Part shown: piece after piece, positions 17,305-27,247 of the stretch | How the letters are laid out: each line of letters starts with the position of its first letter | Position numbering within the stretch: the stretch's first letter is position 1 | NCBI RefSeq assembly: GCF_000280925.3 | Contig: NZ_CP012109.1 | Span: forward strand, 186,001-250,000 | Direction: 5' to 3' | Length of the DNA: 64,000 nucleotides | From: Myxococcus hansupus | GTDB lineage: Bacteria; Myxococcota; Myxococcia; Myxococcales; Myxococcaceae | Made by a program: the position numbers and the translations under genes | The notes under the pieces: model-generated | What the model saw: the letters and a program-made list of their open reading frames with translations, nothing else | The model's database searches: none | Told to the model about the DNA's origin: nothing

Positions 17305-17700
17305 TCAGTCGCTCCCTGACTGGTAGAGCCCGCACACCGTGCCGGACGGGTCCTCGATGAAGCAGAAGCGGCCCGTCGTGGCGGAGCCGCGAATCGTCCC
17401 GCGCAACTTCCCGCCCATGGCGGTGACGCGCTCCAGGCTCTGCTCCAGGTCCGCCACGGTGATGTAGATCATCCACCCGGGAGGGACGTCCGCGTTCTTC
17501 CCGCGCGCGTGGCAGATGCCCCCAGCGGGCGTGTCGCCGCCGCCCGGCGGCATCATGACGAAGTCCTCGTAGCCGCCCATGTCCAGGCCGGTGGCGGACC
17601 AGCCCACCACGTCCTTGTAGAAGTCCCTCACCGACTCGGCGTCCTTCACCGTGAGGTCCATCCAGCCCACGCTACCCACCGCCGGCTTCTTCATCTCCAC
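17305..17700 (-). CDS. VOC (glyoxalase/bleomycin resistance) family protein
   Basis: A 131-residue protein with a vicinal-oxygen-chelate fold. It opens with GWMDLTVKDAESVRDFYKDV and closes with RFCFIEDPSGTVCGLYQ, the paired beta-alpha-beta-beta-beta modules of one VOC unit. The middle has HARGKNADVPPGWMIYITV. Metal ligands cannot be fixed by eye, so enzymes such as glyoxalase or dioxygenase and a simple binding protein are all possible. A two-module relative lies at 45271-46059. The gene stands alone, 35 bases past the end of the PilT-like gene at 17736. Confidence 0.75.
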   Translation of the reverse strand: MEMKKPAVGSVGWMDLTVKDAESVRDFYKDVVGWSATGLDMGGYEDFVMMPPGGGDTPAGGICHARGKNADVPPGWMIYITVADLEQSLERVTAMGGKLRGTIRGSATTGRFCFIEDPSGTVCGLYQSGSD

Positions 17701-17735
17701 GCTCCGTTTCTTGAGGGTTCCCGACCGCCGCCGCG

Positions 17736-18845
17736 CTAGCCCACCGACTTCAAGGACTCCGGCACCTGCCAGTCCGGCTTCATGCGCGAGATGACCTTGG
17801 CCATGTTCTCCTTGTCCTGGGCCTTCTCCAGCGCGGCTTCGGGCGTAATCACGTTGTCCTTCACCATCCGCTCCAGGTGCATGTCCAGCGTCTGCATGCC
17901 CTGCGCCTGGCCCGCCTGCATCTTCGAGGCAATCTGGAACACCTTGCCTTCGCGAATCATGGACGCGATGGCGGGCCCGCCCACCAGGATTTCCAGCGCG
18001 GCCACGCGGCCCTTGCCATCCGCCGTCTTGATGAGCTGCTGCGCGACGATGCCCGCCAGGCTCTCCGCCAGCATGCCGCGCACCTGCTGCTGCTCGTCGG
18101 CGGGGAAGGCGTTGATGATGCGGTCGATGGTGGCCGGGGCGCTGTTGGTGTGCACCGTGGCGAACACCAACACGCCGAAGCTCGCGAGCTGGAGCGCCAG
18201 CTTCATCGTCTCGTTGGTGCGCAGCTCGCCAATGAGGATGACGTTGGGGTCCTCGCGGCCCGCCGAGCGGATGGCCGCGGCGAAGCTGGACGCATGCGGT
18301 CCTACTTCCCGGTGCGTCACCTGCGCCTTCATGGACTCGTGCACGAACTCCACCGGGTCCTCGATGGTGAGCACGTGCGCGGGACGCGTCTTGTTGATGT
18401 AGTTGATCATCGCGGCCAGCGTGGTGGACTTGCCGCTGCCCGTGGGGCCGGTGACGAGCACCAGTCCGCTGCGGCGCTCCGCCAGCTTGCGCACCACCTC
18501 CGGCGTCTTCAGATCCTCCAGCGACAACACCTTGCTGGGGATGGTGCGGAAGACGGCGGCCAGGCCCGTCATCTTGTTGAAGTAGTTGGCGCGGAAGCGG
18601 GCCTTCGTCCCGTAGCTGTAGGCGAAGTCCAGGTCCAGGTCCTCGACAATCTGCCGCTGCTGCTCCGGCGAGCAGATTTCGAAGAGCAGCGCCTGCATCT
18701 CCGGCGCGGTGAGGGGCTGCTCGCGCAAGGGGACCAGCTCGCCGCGGATGCGGCCCAGGGGCGGGTAGCCAATGCCCAGGTGCAGGTCGCTGCCCTTCTG
18801 CTCCAGCAGCGCGTCGAACAGGACAGCCAGACGGGGCGTCGTCAT
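17736..18845 (-). CDS. PilT-like twitching ATPase
   Basis: A 369-residue hexameric secretion ATPase of the PilT/PilU group, which powers type IV pilus retraction from the cytoplasmic side. Walker A is GPTGSGKST (133-141). The Asp box TIEDPVEFVH, Walker B VILIGELRTNETM and the His box VFATVHTNSA are all present, so it should be active. Length agrees with PilT at about 345-375 residues. It starts one base after the stop of the longer PilT-like gene upstream, so the two form an operon. With several pilT paralogues usual in myxobacteria, this one cannot be named pilT itself. Confidence 0.85.
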   Translation of the reverse strand: MTTPRLAVLFDALLEQKGSDLHLGIGYPPLGRIRGELVPLREQPLTAPEMQALLFEICSPEQQRQIVEDLDLDFAYSYGTKARFRANYFNKMTGLAAVFRTIPSKVLSLEDLKTPEVVRKLAERRSGLVLVTGPTGSGKSTTLAAMINYINKTRPAHVLTIEDPVEFVHESMKAQVTHREVGPHASSFAAAIRSAGREDPNVILIGELRTNETMKLALQLASFGVLVFATVHTNSAPATIDRIINAFPADEQQQVRGMLAESLAGIVAQQLIKTADGKGRVAALEILVGGPAIASMIREGKVFQIASKMQAGQAQGMQTLDMHLERMVKDNVITPEAALEKAQDKENMAKVISRMKPDWQVPESLKSVG

Positions 18846-18846
18846 C

Positions 18847-20607
18847 TCAGGAGCCCTTCCTTCCCATCAGGGAGCCCATCTTGCTCAGGAGCCGCGCGCT
18901 CTCCTGCTGCGTCTCCGGCGCGGCCACGGCGGCACCGGGACGCTTGCCCGTCACCACCGCCTCCAGCTCGTCCGGGTTGTCCGCGAAGCCCTTGGCGACC
19001 TCCAGTTTCACCCGTCCGGAGCGCACCAGGTCCGCCAGCGAGTCCTCGAAGCGAACGATGCCCAGGCTCTTGCCGCGCTGCTGGAGCGAGGGAATCTGGT
19101 ACGTCTTGTTGTCGCGGATGAGGTTGCCCAGGGACACCGAGCCCGGCAGCACCTCCGCCGCGGCCACCAGGCCCTTGCCGTCCGCGCCCGCCATCAGCCG
19201 CTGGCTGACGATGAGCCGCAGGCCGCTGGACAGCGACAGGCGCACCTGCTGCTGGTCGCCCGGAGGGAAGAGGTCGATGAGCCGGTCGATGGTCTTCGCC
19301 GCGCTCGGCGTGTTCATGGTGCTGATGAGCAGGTGACCCGTTTCGGCGGCGGACAGCGCCATGCGCACCGTCTCCGTGTCGCGCAGCTCGCCCACCACGA
19401 TGACGTCCGGGTCCTCGCGCAGGCTGCCCTTGAGCGCGCTGGCGAACGTCTGGGTGTGCGAGCCCACCTCGCGCTGACTGATGAGCGCGCGCTTGCGCGG
19501 GTGGACGAACTCCACCGGGTCCTCCACGGTGAGCACGTGGTGGGACGTCTCGCGGTTGATGAGGTCCACCAGCGCCGCCAGCGTGCTCGTCTTGCCGTGG
19601 CCGGAGGGGCCGGTGATGACGATGAGGCCCTGGTGGTGATGTGTGGCCTTGGCGATGTCCGCGGGCAGGCCCAGCGACTCCAGCGTGGGCACTTCCCGGG
19701 CAATCAACCGGAAGGTGCCCTTGAGGCCGGTGCGCTGGCGGCCCACGTTGATGCGGAAGCGCCCCATCTCCGGCGTCTCCATGGAGAAGTCGCAGCTTCC
19801 GTCGCGCTCCAGCACCGGCCGCAGCCGCTCCGGGATGATGGGCAAGAGCAGCCGCTCCACCGTCGCCGCGTCCAGCACCGGGCCCTGGGCCACCAGGTCT
19901 CCCGCGAAGCGGAAGAGGGGCGGGCGCTCGGCGATGACGTGGACGTCGCTGGCCATGCCCCGGCGGCCTTCCTCCAGCAGCATCGCCAGCTCACGCCCCG
20001 CGCCCGTGAAGGTCCGCGCGGGCGCGGCCACCGGACGGCTCGGCGCGGGCTCGGGCGCGCGTACGGGCTCGGGCGCGCGGTACGCCTGGGGCGCGGCGGG
20101 TTCGGGGGCGCGGTACGCCTGGGGCGCGGCCGGTTCTGGCGCCCGGTACGCGGCGGGCTCGGGAGCGCGGTACGCCTGGGGTGCTGCCGCCGGTGCTGGC
20201 GCGGCCACGGTTGCACGCGCTGCTGGAGCTGCCGCGGCGGGCGCGGCGGGCCTTGCTGCCGCGGCGGCGGGCGCCTGGGGGGCGGCCTGGGCCGCGGCAG
20301 CGCCGTCCGCCGCGCGGCTGAGGCGCAGGTGGACGAGGTCCCCGCGGCGCATGGCGGCGATGGAGAGCGCGCCCAACCCCGTGGCGTTCACGGACCACTG
20401 CACCGGCGTCTCCGTCACGGTGGAGGCCCGCGCCACGCCCACCATGGCCTGGAGCGCGCGGGTGACGTCCTCGGCCGTCGCGGCGGTGGGGTCCACCGGC
20501 TCATAGCCGTTGCTTCCACGGATCATCGGCGGGCGGCCGGTGGCCAGGGTCAACTCGGTGACACCCGGACGCGACAGGTGCCGCAACAATTCTGCGAGCG
20601 ATTTCAT
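18847..20607 (-). CDS. PilT-like ATPase with Pro/Ala-rich N-terminal extension
   Basis: Starting at ATG 20607 (MKSLAELL), the product has 586 residues. Residues 1 to about 110 form a small domain, followed by a long Ala/Pro linker with YRAPEPAAPQA repeats (about 145-205), then a complete PilT core. Motifs: Walker A GPSGHGKTS, Asp box TVEDPVEFVHPRK, Walker B VIVVGELRDTETV and His box LLISTMNTPSA, which carries Met-Asn where PilT has Val-His. The altered His box and the linker suggest a specialised partner for the coupled PilT-like ATPase next to it. Upstream ATG codons (20670, 20853) would add unconserved sequence. Confidence 0.82.
   Translation of the reverse strand: MKSLAELLRHLSRPGVTELTLATGRPPMIRGSNGYEPVDPTAATAEDVTRALQAMVGVARASTVTETPVQWSVNATGLGALSIAAMRRGDLVHLRLSRAADGAAAAQAAPQAPAAAAARPAAPAAAAPAARATVAAPAPAAAPQAYRAPEPAAYRAPEPAAPQAYRAPEPAAPQAYRAPEPVRAPEPAPSRPVAAPARTFTGAGRELAMLLEEGRRGMASDVHVIAERPPLFRFAGDLVAQGPVLDAATVERLLLPIIPERLRPVLERDGSCDFSMETPEMGRFRINVGRQRTGLKGTFRLIAREVPTLESLGLPADIAKATHHHQGLIVITGPSGHGKTSTLAALVDLINRETSHHVLTVEDPVEFVHPRKRALISQREVGSHTQTFASALKGSLREDPDVIVVGELRDTETVRMALSAAETGHLLISTMNTPSAAKTIDRLIDLFPPGDQQQVRLSLSSGLRLIVSQRLMAGADGKGLVAAAEVLPGSVSLGNLIRDNKTYQIPSLQQRGKSLGIVRFEDSLADLVRSGRVKLEVAKGFADNPDELEAVVTGKRPGAAVAAPETQQESARLLSKMGSLMGRKGS
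20047..20182 (-). repeat. In-frame tandem repeat in the PilT-like linker
   Basis: The element GCGCGGTACGCCTGGGG recurs about every 33 bases and encodes YRAPEPAAPQA units. The copies lie in frame and differ slightly, so the linker length is likely variable between strains. It is coding DNA, not a CRISPR array. Confidence 0.7.
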
Positions 20608-20866
20608 GCGGGATGTCGGCTCAGTCCGCGGACGTTGCGCGGGCGCGGGGGAGCCCAGGATAGACGACATTGCTCCGAATGCGGCCACCCCTTGTCCGGG
20701 AGAGGTCTCTTGCTTCCGGGCATGCGGGAATCCTCCGCGCCTGGCGGAGGCCGGCACCGGGGGCGACGCGAAATGCGGGGAGGGGGGAGCTCCGGGACCC
20801 AGTGGGCCCGCTCGGAGCGGCGGGCGGGAGAGGAACCTCCCGCCCGGGTACAACGGGACACGCGGC

Positions 20867-21403
20867 CTACAGCTCGCGGGACATCAGGAGGCGGAGCTTC
20901 CCGGACTTCTTGGAGACCACCGTGGCCACCGTGGTGAAGCCTTCCTTCCGGTAGAAGCTCACCGCGGGCGAGTTGGACGGGTCCACCCGGAGGGCAATCG
21001 TCTTGCGGTACATGTCCCGGGCGGCCTTGAGGGCCTGCTCCAGCAGGACGTTGCCCAGGCCCTTGCGGCGCAGCTCGGGCTTCACCACGATGTTGCGCAG
21101 GTAGGCGGCGCCCGGCACCGGGCCGTCACGCTCGACCGTGACATAGCCGACAAGCTGGTTCTGCAGCTTCGCCACGTGGATGAAGGGCTTGAGCTGCGCG
21201 AGGGCCTTGAGGCTGTCTTCCTGCGTCTCACCCCGGGTCTTCCAGGGCTCCGAGTTGGCGCGCAGGGCCGCCACCGCCGTCATGTCCTCGTCGGTGGGCA
21301 GGCCGAACTTCACTGCCGCCATCAGGTCGTTGGGGAGGCCGGCCACATCCAGGACCGGTGCTGGGGCCACCTCCACGCCTGCGTCCACCTGCTTCATCGT
21401 CAT
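20867..21403 (-). CDS. GNAT-family N-acetyltransferase
   Basis: The chosen start is ATG 21403, six bases behind a strong GGAGGAG site; it gives 178 residues. Upstream in-frame codons are not needed. The acetyl-CoA-binding motif A of GNAT enzymes is YLRNIVVKPELRRKGLGNVL (Q/RxxGxG/A type) and motif B is SNSPAVSFYRKEGFTTVATV. The N-terminal part (LPTDEDMTAVAALRAN) is the usual first helix. The acceptor, protein N-terminus or small molecule, cannot be predicted. It is separated by 292 bases from the divergent GTPase gene, so both promoters lie there. Confidence 0.85.
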   Translation of the reverse strand: MTMKQVDAGVEVAPAPVLDVAGLPNDLMAAVKFGLPTDEDMTAVAALRANSEPWKTRGETQEDSLKALAQLKPFIHVAKLQNQLVGYVTVERDGPVPGAAYLRNIVVKPELRRKGLGNVLLEQALKAARDMYRKTIALRVDPSNSPAVSFYRKEGFTTVATVVSKKSGKLRLLMSREL

Positions 21404-21695
21404 CGCCTTGCTCCTCCGTCGAGTTGCGATCCTAACCGCTCCCGCGGCACCGGTGCACGCAGTCATTCCGCGCACATTGTCCCATTTGTGAGGAGACGGC
21501 CTCCTACCCCTTGGTGAGGAGCCGGATTCCGTCAAACGGGCCATGTGCGCAGCCCATTCCAGGGATGAGCGTCGCTTCCACGCCTGCCACCCGGTCGGCC
21601 TTCCGTGCCGGACAGCTTCCCACTATAAAAACCCGAAGTCGGGCGCCAAGGAGTCAAACTCCGCTCCCCGACCGTCGTCAGCCAGAGCCCCCACC

Positions 21696-22415
21696 TTGCA
21701 ACTCAACCACGCCCAGCGAGAGCTGACGCTCAAGATCGTCTACTACGGGCCCGGCCTCAGCGGGAAGACGACGAATCTGCGCCATCTTCATGCGAAGGCG
21801 TCGCCCGAGGTCCGCGGCCGGTTGCTCACGGTGGAGACCCACGACGACCGCACGCTCTTCTTCGACCTGCTGCCCGTCTTCTTCTCCACGTCCACTGGCT
21901 TCAAGGTGAAGGTGAAGCTCTTCACCGTGCCAGGCCAGGTCATCCACAACGCGACCCGCCGCATCGTGCTGCAGGGCGCGGACGCGGTGGTCTTCATCGC
22001 GGACAGCCGGCGCACCGCCACGGCGGACAACAACGCCTACTGGCGCAATCTCCAGGAGAACATGAAGGAGAACAGCCTGGACCCCGCCCAGGTCCCGGTG
22101 GTCATCCAGTTCAACAAGAAGGACCTGCCGGACGCGCGCACGGACGCTGAAATCGAGGAGTCGCGCCGCCGCGGCGGCGAAGCGGTGGTGGGCGCGGTGG
22201 CGCTGAAGGGCGAGGGGGTGCTGGAGACCTTCCACGCCGTGGCGCAGGCCGCCTACCGCCGGCTGGACCTGCGCGCCCACCTGGCCCGCAACCTGGGCCT
22301 GACGGAGGAGGAGTTCCTGGGCCAGATATTCCGGCGCATGGACCTCACCGGCACGGCGCTGGCGGCCCTGTATGGCCGCGCGGCGGATGAAGCACGCAGT
22401 GGAGGCGGGCGATGA
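21696..22415 (+). CDS. MglA-like small GTPase (TTG start)
   Basis: TTG 21696 opens the only frame position that fits the family start (LQLNHAQRELTLKIVYYGPG); it gives 239 residues, longer than MglA at 195. The P-loop GPGLSGKTT is at 18-26, the switch-II region reads FTVPGQV (TVPGQ in place of DxxGQ, as in MglA), and NKxD is FNKKDLP. MglA-type GTPases set front-rear polarity in gliding and pilus-driven movement. The extra C-terminal 45 residues (RRLDLRAHLARNLG, MDLTGTALAAL) are peculiar to this paralogue. The stop overlaps the sensor kinase start by four bases, so the two are co-translated. Confidence 0.85.
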   Translation: MQLNHAQRELTLKIVYYGPGLSGKTTNLRHLHAKASPEVRGRLLTVETHDDRTLFFDLLPVFFSTSTGFKVKVKLFTVPGQVIHNATRRIVLQGADAVVFIADSRRTATADNNAYWRNLQENMKENSLDPAQVPVVIQFNKKDLPDARTDAEIEESRRRGGEAVVGAVALKGEGVLETFHAVAQAAYRRLDLRAHLARNLGLTEEEFLGQIFRRMDLTGTALAALYGRAADEARSGGGR

Positions 22416-23908
22416 GCGGCGCGACGCCGGACGGCGTGGGCACCTCGCGCCGGGAGTCGGTGCTCCAGCGGCGGCTGTCGCTGGCGGACATGCTGGACCT
22501 GCCTTCCTTCACGGAGGTGGTGCGCAGCTTCAGCGAGCTGTACCGCGTGGGCATCAAGGTGCTGGACACCGCGGGCGACAAGCTCGCGGACGTGAAGGTG
22601 GGGCACGGCGACTTCTGCTCGTACGTGTTCGGCTTCCCGGAGGGGCGTCAGCGCTGCACCGCCACCGTGGCCCGTGTGAAGGATGGGCCCGTGGCGGCCA
22701 TCCAGGGCGCTCGCCCCGCGCGCGGCGACGGCGCGGAGGAGGCGGGCATCATCGCGCTGCCGTGCTTCACCGGCCTGCGCTACCTGGTGATGCCGGTGCG
22801 CTGGGAAGGCGACAAGCTGGGGCGCGTCATCCTGGGGCCCTTCACGCCGGAAGAGCTGGTGGACTTCCCACCCTCGCTCACGGACATCGCGGGCGTGGAC
22901 CTGTCGCGCGCGCACGAACTGGTGGGCCGCGTGCGGCGCGCGCCCGAGCGCACGGCCGCGCAGGTGCTGGTGCACTTCGGGCAGGTGCTCGCGTCGCTGG
23001 TGGCCAGCGGACAGCGGGCCTTCCTGGCCACGCAGCTCCACATCGAGGCGATGTTGGAGACGCACCGCGACCTGGAGGCCAACAACGCGCGGCTGGCGCA
23101 GGCGAACACCCGCCTCAAGGAGCTGGACCGGCTCAAGTCCACCTTCCTGGGCACGGTGAGCCACGAGCTGCGCACGCCGCTGGCGTCCATCATCGGCTAC
23201 TCGGAGATGCTGGCCGAGGGGCTGGCCGGTGCGCTCAATCCGGAGCAACTGCTCTATGTCCGGACCATCGTGGAGAAGGGCGAATCGCTGCTCAACCTCA
23301 TCTCCTCCATCCTGGACCTGAGCCAGATTGAAGCCGGCCGGCTGCGGTTGGTGATTGGCCCGGTGGACCTGAGCAGCGTCATCCAGACGGCGGTGTCCAG
23401 CGTGGCGCCGCAGGCGCAGCGCAAGGGCGTGGAGCTGGAGGTTCGCCTGCCACCGCTGGCGCAGCCGCGCCTCACGGCGGACGCGGACAAGCTTCGGCAG
23501 GTGGTGGTGAACCTGCTCGCCAACGCGGTGAAGTTCACCTCGTCCGGAGGCCGGGTGTCGGTGGTGATGTCGGAGGCCGTCGCGCAGCCGGAGCTGGGCG
23601 AGCGGGGCTACCGATTGACCGTGGAGGACACGGGCATGGGCATCCGCGAGGACCAGTTCGAGAACATCTTCCAGAGCTTCTACCAGGTGGATGGCAGCTC
23701 CACGCGCGAGCACGGTGGGGCGGGGTTGGGCCTGGCCATCGTGAAGAGCCTGGTGGAGGGCCACGGCGGCCGCGTGTCCGTGGAGAGCGAGTTCGGCCGG
23801 GGCTCCCGCTTCACGGTGGTGTTGCCGCTCCAGCCGCCCCTCGCGGACTCCGGCGGCCTCTCCGCGCTGGCGCCCATGCCGTCCGCGACAGGACAGGACC
23901 GCTTCTGA
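22412..23908 (+). CDS. PocR-domain sensor histidine kinase
   Basis: A 498-residue soluble kinase. Residues about 25-190 resemble a PocR sensory domain with two cysteines (DFCSYVFGFPEGRQRC), often linked to small-hydrocarbon or redox sensing. A coiled linker (AMLETHRDLEANNARLAQ) leads to HisKA, with the phosphoacceptor in TVSHELRTPLASIIG (His251), and to an HATPase: VVNLLANAVKFTSSGG, DTGMGIREDQFENIF and GGAGLGLAIVKSL. There are no transmembrane segments. It is co-translated with the MglA-like GTPase, so it may adjust polarity or motility. No response regulator is adjacent. Confidence 0.87.
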   Translation: MSGATPDGVGTSRRESVLQRRLSLADMLDLPSFTEVVRSFSELYRVGIKVLDTAGDKLADVKVGHGDFCSYVFGFPEGRQRCTATVARVKDGPVAAIQGARPARGDGAEEAGIIALPCFTGLRYLVMPVRWEGDKLGRVILGPFTPEELVDFPPSLTDIAGVDLSRAHELVGRVRRAPERTAAQVLVHFGQVLASLVASGQRAFLATQLHIEAMLETHRDLEANNARLAQANTRLKELDRLKSTFLGTVSHELRTPLASIIGYSEMLAEGLAGALNPEQLLYVRTIVEKGESLLNLISSILDLSQIEAGRLRLVIGPVDLSSVIQTAVSSVAPQAQRKGVELEVRLPPLAQPRLTADADKLRQVVVNLLANAVKFTSSGGRVSVVMSEAVAQPELGERGYRLTVEDTGMGIREDQFENIFQSFYQVDGSSTREHGGAGLGLAIVKSLVEGHGGRVSVESEFGRGSRFTVVLPLQPPLADSGGLSALAPMPSATGQDRF

Positions 23909-23979
23909 CGCATGTGGGCGAAGTGGGGGACTGAAGGGAAGTCCCCCAGCGACGGGCGCTCCCGCGTATCCTGGCGGCC

Positions 23980-24567
23980 ATGCTCTCCGGACGCCCCCCC
24001 GCAGCCTCCTACGTACTCATCGACGCAGAGAACATCGACTGGGCTGTCTCCAACGTGGTGGGACGCAAGCCCGAGTCCCAGGACCGCGTCCAGTTCGACC
24101 GGCTCGTCTCCTTCTGCGAAACGAACTTCCCGGCCCCGGTGCGCTGCGTCGTGGTGCTCAACGCGCGCGGCGAGCAACTGCCCGACGTCATGATTGGCTT
24201 CGTGCGCGCGCTCAAGTCCGCGGGCTGCGAGGTGGCGCTGCTCTACGGCCGTCCGGACCAGAAGGTGGTGGACCTGGGCATCCTGAAGCTGCTGGAGAAC
24301 ATCCGCACCCAGCGCCCCGGCGCGGCGGTGGTGCTCGCCAGCCACGACGGCGCGGACTTCGCGGACGCCCTCAAGCCCATGCTGGAGGAGAAGCGGCAGG
24401 TGGCGGTGCTGGGCCTGCGCGAGTACGTCAGCCAGCGCTTCCGCGAGCTCGTCCCATCCGGACTCACGATTCTGGATTTGGAGCTGAACGCCCGCGTCTT
24501 CAACCGGCCGCTGCCGCGCATGCTCCCCGTCAACGTGGATGAGTTCGATCCTGGACTCTTTCTGTAG
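23980..24567 (+). CDS. NYN-domain (PIN-like) RNase-type protein
   Basis: A 195-residue protein of the NYN family, a PIN-like fold with acidic metal ligands. Visible acidic sites are YVLIDAENIDWA (Asp near residue 15), DQKVVDLGI and ASHDGADFADAL, which fit the four-aspartate arrangement. This suggests metal-dependent RNA cleavage, although many NYN proteins remain untested. It ends about 150 bases before the first Cys-rich/DUF1111 cassette. It probably has its own promoter, since 71 bases separate it from the kinase. Confidence 0.7.
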   Translation: MLSGRPPAASYVLIDAENIDWAVSNVVGRKPESQDRVQFDRLVSFCETNFPAPVRCVVVLNARGEQLPDVMIGFVRALKSAGCEVALLYGRPDQKVVDLGILKLLENIRTQRPGAAVVLASHDGADFADALKPMLEEKRQVAVLGLREYVSQRFRELVPSGLTILDLELNARVFNRPLPRMLPVNVDEFDPGLFL

Positions 24568-24572
24568 CAATG

Positions 24573-24614
24573 ATTGCCACAGCAACGGCGTGGGTTGTGG
24601 CAATTCTTGCCACA
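24573..24614. promoter_or_regulatory. Palindromic operator-like sites TGTGGCAA-N3-TTGCCACA
   Basis: Bases 24596-24614 form a perfect inverted repeat with 8-bp arms and a 3-base centre. A third half-site, TTGCCACA, lies at 24574-24581. Such a set of spaced half-sites suggests a transcription factor site controlling the 24714 gene. The palindrome is not followed by a T-run, which argues against a terminator for the NYN gene. Confidence 0.55.
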
Positions 24615-24647
24615 GTCCGCGCTGCGTCATAGAACGAATGACAGACG

Positions 24648-24692
24648 TGGCATGGTGGTTGAAGTGTGGCTTTGGGCGCCCAGGGATTTCCC
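24648..24692 (+). promoter_or_regulatory. Promoter-like motif shared by both cassette copies
   Basis: TGGCATG-N4-TTGAAG, then 19 bases and GGATTTCCC, recurs upstream of the second cassette at 32129-32172 with an 18-base gap. The sharing of spaced blocks suggests a promoter. It vaguely resembles a sigma-54 element, but the -12 GC is missing. Confidence 0.4.
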
Positions 24693-24713
24693 CTGGGTTG
24701 TCTGGAGTCACCC

Positions 24714-25535
24714 ATGCGTCCGTTTCGTCAGATGAAGTCCGCTCTTTGGGCCGCCGTGTTCTCGCTCGCGCTTCCGCTCGGCGAGGCGCAGGCGCAGGCC
24801 TGTGTGGAGTTCGCGGGGTTGCAGCACTGTGGCGTGGGGGCGGCCAAGGTCAGCCGTACGCAGCAGGGCGTCCAAATCGATAACCCAGACACCTCGGGCA
24901 AGAGTGGCGTTGCCATACACACGCCACCAGCGGCCGCCTGGAACTTCGAAGCCCAAACCGATGGCGCCCAACGCCAGCAGTTCACCGCCTATGCCGAAAG
25001 TGCCCCGGTGAGCACCTCCTCGGTCGAGTCGCGCCCCGATTTGACCGCGTACTCCGCGACGTTCACGGGCTCTGGTGAGGAGACGACCTACTCGGTGCTG
25101 GCGTACCGCAGTGGTCGGCTCGTGGCCGCCATCGGCGGTGTCCGGAGTGGTGAAGTGGGCGCGGTGGGCGTCATGATTCCCACCCCGGGCCGGACGCCGA
25201 GCTGCCGCCCGATCGGGCAGACGCTCGAACAGTGTCGCACCGTCTGCCGCAACAACGGCTATCTCAACTGCAATTACTGCAACATGCCGTGCCGCCCCTC
25301 TGGTGGCTTCGGTGGCGCGACCTACAACAGCGCCTGCTTCTGGCGCTACACTCTCCAGCAGCAGGCGGTCCGCCTCGCGAATGGTCAGACTGTCGAGGCT
25401 GACGAAATCGTGATGCAGGAGGAGGTCTCGGGCCCGTCGAACTACCCGTACCTCAACTTCAACCGCATCGACATGCAGAGCACCGCGCGCACGACGGTCA
25501 TCACGGGCGAGTCCATCGTCCCGGCCAGCAAGTAA
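24714..25535 (+). CDS. Exported cysteine-rich protein, cassette copy 1
   Basis: A 273-residue exported protein; ATG 24714 precedes a signal peptide that ends ALPLGEAQAQA. The mature N-terminus holds CVEFAGLQHCGVG. A Cys cluster near residues 160-200 is spaced C-x9-C-x3-C-x7-C-x2-C-x3-C (CRPIGQTLEQCRTVC, CNYCNMPC), with CFWRY further on. The paralogue at 32194 has the same length and identical cysteine spacing. No family name is known to me. It lies 95 bases before a di-heme DUF1111 gene, and the pairing is repeated in copy 2. It is therefore probably the partner or substrate of that enzyme. Confidence 0.75.
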   Translation: MRPFRQMKSALWAAVFSLALPLGEAQAQACVEFAGLQHCGVGAAKVSRTQQGVQIDNPDTSGKSGVAIHTPPAAAWNFEAQTDGAQRQQFTAYAESAPVSTSSVESRPDLTAYSATFTGSGEETTYSVLAYRSGRLVAAIGGVRSGEVGAVGVMIPTPGRTPSCRPIGQTLEQCRTVCRNNGYLNCNYCNMPCRPSGGFGGATYNSACFWRYTLQQQAVRLANGQTVEADEIVMQEEVSGPSNYPYLNFNRIDMQSTARTTVITGESIVPASK

Positions 25536-25548
25536 TCGTCAATGCAAT

Positions 25549-25593
25549 CCGGGTCCGGAAGGGGCGCAAGCGCATCCCCCTCTCCGGGCCCGG
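25549..25593 (+). promoter_or_regulatory. Intergenic hairpin in cassette copy 1
   Basis: The arms CCGGGTCCGG (25549-25558) and CCGGGCCCGG (25584-25593) pair almost fully, with further pairing inside. It sits between the two cassette genes without a U-tract. It could stabilise the upstream message, act as a partial terminator, or pace the second gene. Confidence 0.45.
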
Positions 25594-25630
25594 GTTTCGA
25601 GCTCGCGCCCCTTCTCCCCAGAGCGTTCCC

Positions 25631-27019
<1,389 letters not shown>

Positions 27020-27247
27020 GTCCGTGTCTGGGGCCATGACGCCAGGGGAGTCCGTCAGGTTCGCCCTCGGAGGGGCCGCGTCAGCCTGTGGGTCCTTCCT
27101 CGAGGGGCCCGTGAGCCCTCCCGATGTGGGCCCAGGGCTGTTGCCTGCCTGGCGTGCAGGGAGAATCGCCCAGGAATGCCGGGCCCGCGGGTGCCCACAC
27201 GATTCGTCAGGGGCGGAGCGTGCGCTTCAGTGTTAGTTCCTGCTGCC

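Noticed and set aside
20047..20182. Regular repeats considered as a CRISPR array
   Set aside because: The repeats are short, lie in frame inside a PilT-like gene and have no unique spacers.
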